This document shows, one piece after another, positions 1-32,156 of a DNA stretch of 64,000 nt. Location of the stretch: the NCBI GenBank assembly GCA_013396635.1, contig WBMW01000147.1, positions 1,089,849-1,153,848 on the forward strand, in the 5' to 3' direction. The DNA comes from Penelope pileata (taxonomy: Eukaryota > Chordata > Aves > Galliformes > Cracidae). How positions within the stretch are numbered: position 1 is the stretch's first letter; every line of letters starts with the position of its first letter. The position numbers and the translations under genes were made by a program. The notes beneath the pieces were generated by a model. The model was not told the origin of the DNA. It worked only from the letters and a program-made list of their open reading frames with translations, and ran no database searches.

Positions 1-2345
1 ACTACACCCAATAGGGGTGTACACAAAAACACTAGGTTTATAGGTCTAATATGACTGCTTTGTAGAGGCTGGTAGTTTTTGGAAGGATAGTTTCATACCC
101 TCAGCTATGAAATCCAACAGGAACAGGGGAGAAAACATTCATATTTGATTGTCAGCTATACAGCTCAATGATATTTATTTGTGTTTTATGCCCATGATTA
201 AGGGGTTAAACATTCCTGGAACAAGGCTTGGGCCCACTGACTCATGTATCCCTCCAAACAACAACTTACACGATCTGCTTTGATCTTGTCCTTACAACAA
301 CACTTGCTTAATGAGACTGGGGTGATTACTGACTGTGACTTAGAAATTAGTTTGTAATGGTAGCGGTGCAAATGCTGTCTCCCTCTGCAAGAAAACAAAA
401 GAGAGAAAATCCTCCCCTTACTTTGCTCAGTCTCAAAGACACAAGCAGATGACAAATGGAGGAACAGAGCTATAAATCTAACCAAATTAATTGGTTAGCT
501 TTGTTAGCTGGTTGGCTTATTTTTAAGAAGGTATCTGATGTGGTACAGCAAAGAAAACAGTATTAATTAAAAGTACAGAAAAAGAAACAAAGGAAGAGTT
601 GTGTGCAGAGGTCATCAGTTGTCCAAAGTCACAGTGAGCAAGCAGAACCCTGTGGTCATGGTGAACCTTGAAATGTGTTTTGTAGGAGTCCATATACAAA
701 TTAGGGTCAGGGATATCCCTCAGGTAATTAGCAATCTCAGAGAGAGGACAGAGACATCTGCAGCAGAAGCCAGTGGGCGGAAAGGGCTATGCACGATGGT
801 AGCTGGATCAGATAGCTGGAGATGATGAGGCTAAATTATGAAGGACTCCGAAGGTAAAGTAAAAACCACATTTCCTGCAGAGCTGCAAAGAGCCAGAAGA
901 AGGACTCCAGGAAAACAGTGGCACAGCTAATTAGCATTTTTCTTCATGCATTACTTTAATGGCATTCTAAATCCTGGTTCAGATTACTTCCTGAGGTTTT
1001 TTTTCCCCCCCACCAAGACCTCTCCTGTTTTCATTGATCAATAAGCCATTTTAGATGAAGATAAGAAGGAAAACCCAATATGGTGAATCGGCAGAACTTA
1101 CTCATTTGTCTTAGAGAGGTCTTTAAAAAGTGTTAACAAGAACTAATTGCTTAACGCTGTATTTCAGCTATTGATTTTCTTTTTATCTAGTAAGTCACTT
1201 TATATCTTTTTATATCTGTATATGTTCTTTGCACAAGAGCAAAAATATCTCAAGAGCTATTTGTGTCATATACTTAACTAGGAATGCAAGTGTTATCGGT
1301 TTATCCGTCAGTGTTGATTTACAACGGGAGGGCTAATCTTTTCTCTCAAACACAAGACAAAATACTTTTTGTAAGAACAAGAAAGGAAAGAAAAATAGTT
1401 CATCAGAAGTTTTCAGATCAGTGAATTTGAAAGGCTGGGTGGATGAAAATGGCAAGAGAGAATGCTGTTGGTGATGGCTGTGAAACACTCATTTCACAAA
1501 TTTCACAGTTCAAAATTCTTCCTCTTTTCCACTTTATTTTAAGCTGAAGAGATAGGGAGGGGCAATGGAGACTAGGGCTAAAAGAAAAAGGTTGACTTGG
1601 AAAAGCAGCATTGATCCTTCTGTTCCTTCTTTTTCACTTTGTGAAAACAGAACTTATTTTCTGTGACCCTCCTTTTCTTACAATATAACAGATTACTGTA
1701 TTTACCAAGTGACTGCTGTTTAAAAGAGCAGTTACCTAGTTTTGGCTTGGTGCAGTGGAGGTAAGTGCCAGAACAGCCAGTTCTGCAGTACAAAATGCCT
1801 ACTACACCAGAATCAGCTTTTTAGATAAACATCAAGTAAGAGAATAATATTACATGCAATGGATTAGCACAGCCATGACAACTGTGATTTCTGGATGCTA
1901 AGGATTACTAGTTCACCACCAGAAAACAAAAAATGCGTGAGAGGAAAAAGCATAATATTGATTGAGTGGCTAATGCTGTTGAGTGCTGACCATCATCTCC
2001 TGATGCTCTCTTGAGCATAACTGAGAAATGGGTTGCAAGGGGTCTTTCAAGTCACTGCTCTGTATGCTGTATCTTGTACTATGAGCAGCACCACTGATTT
2101 CCCTGCAGCTAGTCTGCATTTAACAAACACTTTGACTCCTAATTTGGACACTGCGGATCCCAGGAATTGCTGCGGATTATTCTTGCTTACACCATAACAT
2201 TATAAATCAAAATATAAAAAGAATGAAGACAGAGCCACATTTTTCACGTTCTGGGCATGTGGTGCCCAGTGAAAGGACATGAGGCTACAAGCAGAAACTG
2301 AAGTACAGGAAATCTCCTTGAAAATAATAAAATAATTTATTTCCT
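1..2345. other. Upstream intergenic DNA, no gene seen
   Basis: AT-rich DNA about 3.6-6 kb upstream of the YY1 start codon. The open frames here are under 100 codons, lack splice-supported extensions and resemble no protein I recognise. No tRNA or structured RNA was noticed. DEGS2 and EVL, which lie on this side of YY1 in mammals, have no recognisable exon in the window. Confidence 0.6.
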
Positions 2346-2503
2346 GTGAGAATGGTCAAACAAGGAGAGGAGGTTGTGGAGCCTCTGTCCCTGGAGGTAT
2401 TCAAACCCTGACTGGACACAGCCCTGGGCAGCCTGCTTCTGAGTTGGACAATTTCTAGACGTCCTTTGCAGCCTCGGCTCTTTTGTGATTTTGTGAATCT
2501 GAA
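2346..2503 (+). mobile_element. CR1 LINE 3' fragment
   Basis: The stretch reads like the extreme 3' part of CR1, the dominant avian LINE. It has the GGAGCCTCTGTCCCTGGAG / GTATTCAAACCCTGACTGGA phrasing, then CTGGGCAGCCTG, and finally the GTGATTTTGTGAAT tail that stands for the CR1 terminal ATTCTRTGA-type repeat. It is about 160 bp, heavily diverged and 5'-truncated, as is typical of CR1. It has no coding capacity. Confidence 0.8.
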
Positions 2504-2574
2504 GCAACAACTAAGTCTTGTTTAAAGACAGAGAAAAATATGCAGCCTTGCCTTCCATTTTGATAAAGGAATTT

Positions 2575-3168
2575 GAAAATAGGTGTCAAGATTTCCAAAA
2601 AGCCATCAATTTTTCGGTATATTTGCAACTCCATTTTTTGTCAACATAAATACATTACCTGTGAATTTTCAAATGGAATGTATGGAGTTGCAAACAGACA
2701 TTCAACTCAATGAAAAAATTGATCATATCTCTTTACTAGACTTCTGTAAGACCTGTCTTACCAGAGAAAAATATCTCCCCTTCACAATCATGCCTTATTC
2801 ACGTTATCTCTTCTAGGCAGTATGTACATTTGTGAACAACTATTTTCAAGGATGAAGCACAGGAACAGTAAAATTAGATCAAAAATCTCTGATGAGCACC
2901 TTGAGAACTCACTAAGAATTGCAGCCACTTCCATCGAACCAGGTGAAAACTAACTGATGTATTATTTTCACAAAAACAAGGTCACATATCCCACTAGTTT
3001 TATGTTTTTGTTGCTCTCTTTTTTGTTTTACTAAAAACTATTTAAAAAAAAGTTTTGTTACTTATATACATTGACTATATCATATATTTGATATATTTGA
3101 TATATTTTACATGTGGACCAAGACAATTTCTCTTGCAGCCCAGGCAAGCCAAAAGGTTGGACACCCAC
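2575..3168 (+). mobile_element. Decayed hAT-Charlie DNA transposon, 3' end
   Basis: Two frames give the C-terminal part of a hAT transposase of the Charlie type also captured in GTF2IRD2-like genes. The frame at 2583-2816 includes LPVNFQMECMELQTDIQLNE and ISLLDFCKTCLTREKY. After a stop and a frame change, 2816-2953 gives CEQLFSRMKHRNSKIRSKIS followed by DEHLENSLRIAATSIEP, the conserved hAT dimerisation segment. Downstream at about 3138-3166, CCAGGCAAGCCAAAAGGTTG followed by GACACCC looks like the 3' terminal inverted repeat of such elements. No matching 5' terminal repeat was found, so the copy is truncated. The stop, the frameshift and the missing N-terminal half mean it cannot encode a transposase. 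Family assignment is from recalled motifs. Confidence 0.75.
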
Positions 3169-5029
3169 GCAAGGACTCGCTATAGGGCAAAACACCTGAT
3201 GCCAAATATATGCAGAAACTAAAAGCAGAGGGAGGCTCAGAGGAGTAAGTCAGAGACCTCAGCTCTCTTGTCTTCCTTTCCTTCCTTCCTTTTTTAACAC
3301 AATGCCTATTACTGGTAGCTCAGGTATATGTGGACAGCGCTATTTCTAAGGGACTCTGTACCAAAATTAAAAAGGTCAGACCTCATTATCCCCTAGCTCC
3401 CTTTCTTATCTAGATGATGATTATGTAGAGCTACTATGTTTTTGTGCTGGATTTGCTGCTGTCATCTCTTTGAATCCCAAGGATTTCCCTTGATCACCTT
3501 CCTGTTGGAGAAAGGCAGACACGTGAGCCAATTAATCCAAAGGAAAGAAAGGCTGAGGAGGCTGAAGCTGGCTTGTCGAGAGAAAACTAATTCAGTTTTG
3601 CTCTTTCAGTTAGATATGCTCGGGAACTGAAATTATTTATTACCAGGAATTCTGCACTGCCAAGGAAGTAGACTGGAGAAAAACAATGCTGGTGGTGCAT
3701 GCAGGAAAAGTTAAGAATGGCTTTCTGCAGATTGATGGCGAACTACAATTTACTACAGATTTTAAGGAAGGAACTAGGAAGAAGAAAAAACCACAATGGC
3801 AGAGCTAACCATGAGTAATCTAGAGCTTGTAAAGAATATATTCTCATAAAAACTTATTCGTGGTGGATGCTTAAAAATAACTTTTATTTTCATTGAGAGG
3901 TTTTCAGATGTGTGTATGTACTGGACTATTCTAAAGGGAAATCCCGTACTTGACCTACTGGTCCCCTTTCACCAGGAGAGCTGATACTATGCAGATTGCC
4001 AGCCAGCACCAATGCTGATGTTGTTAGCAAATGTCTCTCATCATTTTGTCCTCCAGAAAATGGCTTGAGAGTGGAAATTTCAAATAATTAATAAATAAAT
4101 GATGTAATTAATATTATATGCAAGCTTAGAATAATAATAATGTGCATTTTTCCTAAAAAGGAATGAACAAACTCCATGACTCACCATTTTTATTACATTT
4201 AATTTCTACTGGGGAGCAAGGGAAACTTCACCCTGATTTCGGAACGTTCTGATTTTAAGAAGCTACAGGCACTATTCTCCCCTTGTTAGGTTTGCCCTGC
4301 AAACTACAACGGGGCAGAACTTCCATGGGACAGAATCTGGAAATCTCTCTTTAGGATCTGAACATAGCCCTTCATTTATAAGAATTTTGTGGCAATAAAC
4401 TGCATCTTGCAGTTTGTTGGGATGGGAGCGCTGAGTGTGACGGAAGGGAAGGAATTCCCACCTCTCCACAAGCAATCGTGTCACTGTTTCTGATGTTCAA
4501 CAGGAAAGTGTTTTCTAATCTCGCCATTTGCCCAGAGCTCAGTATCGCCGTCTGGAGCCACGGAACAGACCACCTTGTAGAACGCTTCACCCTGCAGTAG
4601 AACTATTTCTATAGAAGGAATCTTTTTAGTAGTTTTTAGATCGTGTGAGTTTGGGATATTAGCACGCAAAGCAGCAGTGCAGCAAATAAAGATGTAACCT
4701 ATACCTGCAGCAGCCTCGGAAACACCAAAGCAGCCATTAGCTGTGGTCCAATACACAGGGGAAGGAAAGAAGGTGTCAGCAGGAGAAGGAGGGAGAGAGG
4801 AGGCCCAGGAGGTGGCCCTGTCAGTGCAGGAGGCCCCAGTCAGACCCCAGCAGGCGCTGGGCCGTGCTGGCAGCAGCGGAGGGCTGGGGTTGGGCCGGTG
4901 GGGGCGGAGGGCCTCAGTGATAGAGAGGTGTTTGTGAGGGGAAGAGCTGATTCACCGCCACACTTTTATGAGGGGATTGCCTCACATCCTGGAATTTGGG
5001 GCAGCGGTGGAGTCAGCGTGCCGTTTATT
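3169..5029. other. Upstream intergenic DNA, no gene seen
   Basis: No gene is supported. The DNA is AT-rich up to about 4740 and then becomes purine/GC-rich (4750-4930). Overlapping minus-strand frames at 4272-4756 (70-91 codons) have no recognisable similarity or splice context. A short CTTCC-rich tract lies at 3272-3292. Confidence 0.55.
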
Positions 5030-5060
5030 TTTGAACTCTGCTTTTTAGGCAGAGTTCAAA
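5030..5060. repeat. Perfect 12-bp inverted repeat (hairpin)
   Basis: TTTGAACTCTGC at 5030-5041 is followed by a 7-nt loop, TTTTTAG, and then by the exact reverse complement GCAGAGTTCAAA at 5049-5060. It lies about 300 bp upstream of the YY1 CpG island. The hairpin itself is certain; its function is unknown. Confidence 0.85.
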
Positions 5061-5187
5061 TTCATGAATTTGATTCAGGTAAATGGACTAATTCAGGCAA
5101 ATTCACAAAATTTACCTCAGCCTTCATGGGCCAAGGCACTGCTGCAGTCACACAGCCAGAGTGGAGAGCTCGCTTACACGTGTTTTT

Positions 5188-5225
5188 GAGCGAGAGTTTT
5201 TTGAGAGAGAGTTTTTTGAGCGAGA
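5188..5225. repeat. 15-bp tandem repeat GAGCGAGAGTTTTTT
   Basis: Two full 15-bp units, GAGCGAGAGTTTTTT and GAGAGAGAGTTTTTT, are followed by a partial third unit, GAGCGAGA. An AT-rich tract (5226-5260) comes next, before the CpG island. Confidence 0.75.
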
Positions 5226-5324
5226 TATAAAATAATAAAATTTAAAAAACGAAAAAAAGAAAAATTCCCACAGCCGCTGGGCTGTCCCTCCCAGCAGCTA
5301 CCTCGCACCGCCCAGGCACTCCCC

Positions 5325-5356
5325 CACGCATGCGCAGACCCGGACCGTTAACGGTC
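5325..5356. promoter_or_regulatory. NRF1-like site and Myb-type palindrome
   Basis: CACGCATGCGCAG at 5325-5337 fits the NRF1 pattern (GCGCATGCGC-like). Next to it, GACCGTTAACGGTC at 5343-5356 is a perfect 14-bp palindrome. It presents the Myb core TAACGG on both strands. Both are motif matches without binding evidence. Confidence 0.5.
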
Positions 5357-5367
5357 GCGCTCTGCGC

Positions 5368-5396
5368 GCGCCACCTGGCGGCGCCTCAGGGGGCGC
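5368..5396. promoter_or_regulatory. Two adjacent, opposed CTCF-like cores
   Basis: Read on the minus strand, 5381-5368 gives CCGCCAGGTGGCGC. This matches 13 of 14 positions of the commonly used CTCF core CCASYAGRKGGCRS. One base away on the plus strand, 5383-5396 reads GCCTCAGGGGGCGC, a weaker match with an intact AGGGGGCGC heart. Position and composition suit a promoter-proximal CTCF site; occupancy is inferred. Confidence 0.5.
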
Positions 5397-5504
5397 GAGC
5401 CGGGGGCGGAGCTCGAGGTGGAAGGGAGGGAGCGCCCGGGGGGGGACCACGGCGCTGGGCGGAGCGAGGGCGGCCGGGCGGAGAGGTGACGCCGCCACGG
5501 GCCG

Positions 5505-5661
5505 ATTGGCTGCTGAGGGCCCGGAGGTGCGTTCAGCAGTCGCAGCGCTCCCCAATAGACTCGCGGCGGAGGACGGGGGCGGGCCGTTGGGGCAAGGCGT
5601 GCCCCCATTGGCCACTCGGCCTGCCTGCTTGAGCCACGGGCGTGGCGGGCGGCGCGATTGG
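5505..5661. promoter_or_regulatory. Three inverted CCAAT (NF-Y) boxes
   Basis: ATTGG occurs at 5505-5509, 5607-5611 and 5657-5661. Read on the minus strand these are AGCCAATCGG, GGCCAATGGG and GGCCAATCGC, all close to the NF-Y consensus RRCCAATSR. All three share one orientation, spaced 102 and 50 bp apart, and sit 290-445 bp before the YY1 ATG. Confidence 0.65.
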
Positions 5662-5731
5662 CCGTTTGGCGGCGGGGGGGCGTGGCCCAGCGGCAGCGGC
5701 CTCCCGGGGCTGGGGTCCGTCTCGGCAGCAG

Positions 5732-5746
5732 CGGAAGTCTCGCGAG
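5732..5746 (+). promoter_or_regulatory. Overlapping ETS and TCTCGCGAG elements
   Basis: CGGAAGT at 5732-5738 is an ETS/GABP core. It runs directly into TCTCGCGAG at 5738-5746, nearly the TCTCGCGAGA palindrome found in many TATA-less vertebrate promoters. The pair lies about 205 bp before the start codon and may mark the core promoter. Confidence 0.5.
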
Positions 5747-5949
5747 GGAGCGCAGCCGGGATTTGGCGGCTGGCTGCCTCCCTCCCTCCCTCCTCTCGCT
5801 GGCTGCGAGGAGCTGGTGTTTGTGTGGAAGGGGGAGGAGGAGGCGCCGCGAGAGCAGCCCGAGCCCCGCCATCCGCTGAGGGCAGCGGGCCGGAGCCCCG
5901 CGCCGGCCGCCGAGCGAGCTCTGCCCCTCTCCCGCCCCCTCGCCCCGCC

Positions 5950-28447
<22,498 letters not shown>

Positions 28448-29440
28448 AGGTTGGAGGAAAAGTTGAACTCAAAGCATCTTACAGGAGAATGAATTGGAAA
28501 TAAATACGCTTCCCCTTTGTATATTGTTTCTAGGAAAGAATTTTAAAAAAAAGAACCCTACAAACCTAAAGGACATGTTTTGATAAGTAGTAAATAAAAA
28601 GCAAAAAACTTTAAGGTGACATTGCTGAGATGTTCTACCTTGCTCTGTAATCCCGTTTCAAGAACACGGTGTTTTGTAAAGTGTGGCCCTGACAGGAGGG
28701 GTCAGTTCGTGAACTTGCGTCAAAAAAGACGATTCTTTATACAACAGTGCTAAAATGGGACTTCTTTTCACATTCTTATAAATATGAAGCTCACCTGTTG
28801 CTTACAATTTTTTTAATTTTGTATTCCAAGTGTGCATATTGTACACTTTTTGGGGATATGCGTAGTAATGCTATGTGTGATTTTTCTGGAGGTTGATAAC
28901 TTGCTTGCGGTAGATTTTCTTTAAAAGAATGGGCAGTTACATGCATACTTCAAAAGTATTTTCCTGTAAAGAAAAAAAGTTATATAGGTTTTGTTTGCTA
29001 TCTTAATTTTGGTTGTATTCTTTGATGTTAACACATTTTGTATAATTGTATCGTATAGCTGTAATGAAATCATGTAGTATCAAATATTAGATGTGATTTA
29101 ATAGTGTTAATCAATTTAAACCCATTTTAGTCACTTTTTTTGGAGAAATACTGCCAGATGCTGGTGTTCGGTGTAATTTCTTTGCCTGTTCAGTTACGGA
29201 AAGTGGTGCTCAGTTGTAGAATGTATTGTACAGGCACTGACCTTTTATTAACACCTGATAATATGTACATCCCGTGTAATAGAAAGGGCAACAATAAAAC
29301 AGTGGTCCTAAAGAAAGAATATGGCAGAAAATGATCTGTTAGCGCAGTCTATTTTCTTTTGTTGTCCAGAGCAATCCTAGTTCCTCTTGATCTCACAGAA
29401 ATTGGAAGCTAAATAAACTCAAGTTTCCTTTACTTTGTAT
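28448..29440 (+). terminator. YY1: YY1 3'UTR with candidate poly(A) signals
   Basis: AT-rich non-coding DNA after the stop. AATAAA occurs at 28593-28598, 29293-29298 and 29412-29417. The second is followed within 60 bp by a T/G-rich stretch (TTTTCTTTTGTTGTC) that suits cleavage. More AATAAA hexamers follow (30386, 30787, 30909, 31429, 31928), so longer transcripts are possible. Which ends are used cannot be read from sequence. Confidence 0.6.
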
Positions 29441-32076
29441 TCAATTACAGTGATTTGTGATGAAATTATATAATGCCACATCCGGTGGTATACCTAAACA
29501 GAATTGGTGACTATCATTCTGTTATTGAGTGACATAGACTTCCATTAACTGGAAAGGTGGATTTGGAGGCTTGGCAGTGTAGTAAAGAGATTTCAGTGTG
29601 CCTGGACAGCAAGTAGGTGAAGCAGTACGGTAAATAGCTAACTGGGCACCTTTGATTAGTCACGGTAAGGAATCTTGGAGGTTTAAATGCAGTAGGAACT
29701 GGGGAAACTATAGGCTTTGGTCACAGCGGAAAAAAGAAAATTGTCTTCTTTTGGCTGACTTGTTTGACTGAATATAATGATGAAAACTCTTGGAACCTCC
29801 TGGGACATCTTTTACTTCAAAACAGGAACTCATAGTTCTCAAAGAACTTCATGAATTTTGGATGGTCTAGCTAAAAGTGGTTACTACTCGTTTGTTCAAG
29901 TGTTCAAAGTAAGAAATTTGCAGATACTATAGTAAAATGTGACAGACTAATAAACATAAGAATATTCACAAATTGATAAGTTTTATTTTTTTAGAGGGAT
30001 ATGACATGTATTGTATACCAAAAACTGTTAATCTTTTTCTGAATTCTTTTCTTACAAGGTTCATCAAACATTTCGTGGCTAATACAGTAAGTCTTACCTT
30101 TGGTCCAATTTTGGTGGTAATGGAAAAAACCTGGATAATATAAAACTACACTGAAAAGCAAGAGAATTGTCATCTGTACCCAAATTAATCTGAACTCTGC
30201 AGCTCTAGTCTGAGATCATTAGGGGGAGGAAGAAAGGTGGGTTATTTAATTTTAAGGTATACACTAGAACTTCGGCAGTATTTTTTTTCAATAAGCAGTT
30301 ATTGAACCGGACAATATTTTTAAGTTTGTATAGTTAAGTTTAATTCTGTATTCAGTTAAATTAGTGTCTCTTCTTTTTGGAAGGAAATAAAATTCAGTTC
30401 AGTCTAGTTCTAATTGACCTTTACATTTTTTTTTTTTAAATGATACGTGATTTTTAGTCTTGCACAAAACTCTGCTTTCATATGTCATAAATTGGTACCA
30501 GTTATATTGACTTGCAAGGTAGAGGGATTTCTTGATGGTGTCTGTACCTTGTCCTTGAACATGTTATGTTGAACGGTTATTGTTTAATCTTGATTTGAAG
30601 ATGAACTGGGAACTGGAACTTGTTTTGTCCCTAGTTATATTGCATCTGTGTAAGGGAGTGATCTCCCAAAAAATTCGTCTAAGCCTCAAATTGTTTAGCG
30701 TTCAGGACACCCCTGAGTCTAAGGAACAATATTTAATAGCATGAATTACCTTGCTCTGTTAACTAGCAAATTTCATACTGGGATTGAATAAACATTTAAA
30801 ATGAGCAGCTTCTATATATTATTTATACCTTATAGTATAACTGGCACATCTTGTTTTTAAAACTTCACACTTAGTTGATTGCAGAGCTGCTCTTACGCAT
30901 TTTCAGTGAATAAAACAAACTTTAAGAGTAGCAGCAAAGTTGACTCTGCCGCTGCCGTTGCCAACTTCTAGCCATAAGTTCCTTCTTTATGCCATGAATT
31001 CTTGAGCAAGCTCAGGTAAGAAAAGGAGAGCGAGGGCTGGAGAGAATGCAACCCGTAGTTTTGAAATTGGCAAAAGATATAAGTGGCTATTCCTCATGCC
31101 TGTTACGCTACACCTGTGATCTATGTTTCATGTTACCTTATATGATTCTCCTGCAGTTGAAATGGAGGGAAAAAGTTCTGTAACTTTGCTTGCACTTATG
31201 TTCCTGCAACTGCCTCTCTTCTGAACTCAGTCTGGTTCTTAAACTGTAGGACTAACTAGGACTTTTGTAGGACTTTTTTTTGGCAGTGTCTGTTTGTGTT
31301 CTGCCTGTAGCAATACTTCCTGTTTTAAATACAACACAAACAAAACTTAAATACTCATTAGTTCTAGAGACTACTTCTCCTAAAAAGTGAGTAGGAAGAG
31401 CCCAGGTACAGCTTTGAAATAGTAAGTGAATAAATTCTTAACAAAAAGCGCTGAGATCTCCTTTATTCCTCTCTGTGAGAACCATTACTGCACCTGCTCT
31501 TGACGCTAGTTACCTTCCTTATGGATGAAGAGGCTCACTGTTGAATTGAAGTCTGATACTTCTTTATTATTTTACTTTTTCTCTGCCATGGCCACAAATT
31601 GTCAATCAAAAACCTGTATCCTGAACATATTCTAACAACATAGCTTGTCGGCCATAATGTTTTGAAGGCAGATAGAGGCTCTTTCTGCTAATTCCACAGT
31701 AAGTGAAGAGTAAAAGTAGTAGTTAATAGAAATGGCAAAATTATTGGAGCTTCAAAATGTGTCAAGAAAGCTAATCTTTCTGAAGTGCTAGATGAAGACT
31801 GGAGTGCCAGCTGTGATGAAAGATGTTACCACTTGGACATCAGTTGCCCTAAGGTGCTCACAGGATAGATTTCATCAGTGCGTGCCTTGGAACTGGAACT
31901 GATTAGTCTTTCTACTCAGTTGTGATGAATAAACTTGAGAATAGCTTGTGGTGAATAGCATTGAAAATGCAGTTCTTCAGTGCTTTGAAGAAACGAAGAA
32001 AAATCACTATTTTTGTCAGGGCTGTCAGTGGTAGCTGGTGTTGTTTGTTCCAGTTGTTCTACAATTACAGTTCTTT

Positions 32077-32156
32077 GGAAAAATTGGTAGGCTTTTCAGC
32101 TGTAGGAAAAATTGGTAGGCTTTTCAGCTGTAGGAAAAATTGGTAGGCTTTTTCAG
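32077..32156. repeat. 28-bp minisatellite, about 2.9 copies
   Basis: Copies at 32077-32104 and 32105-32132 are identical. The third, 32133-32156, is partial with one extra T. Each unit contains GGAAAAATTGGTAGGC followed by TTTTCAGCTGTA. The identity of the copies suggests a recent expansion. Confidence 0.95.

Noticed and set aside
1..5000. Exons of DEGS2, expected next to YY1 by mammalian synteny
   Set aside because: No desaturase motif or splice-consistent frame was found; the gene must lie outside the window or be absent.
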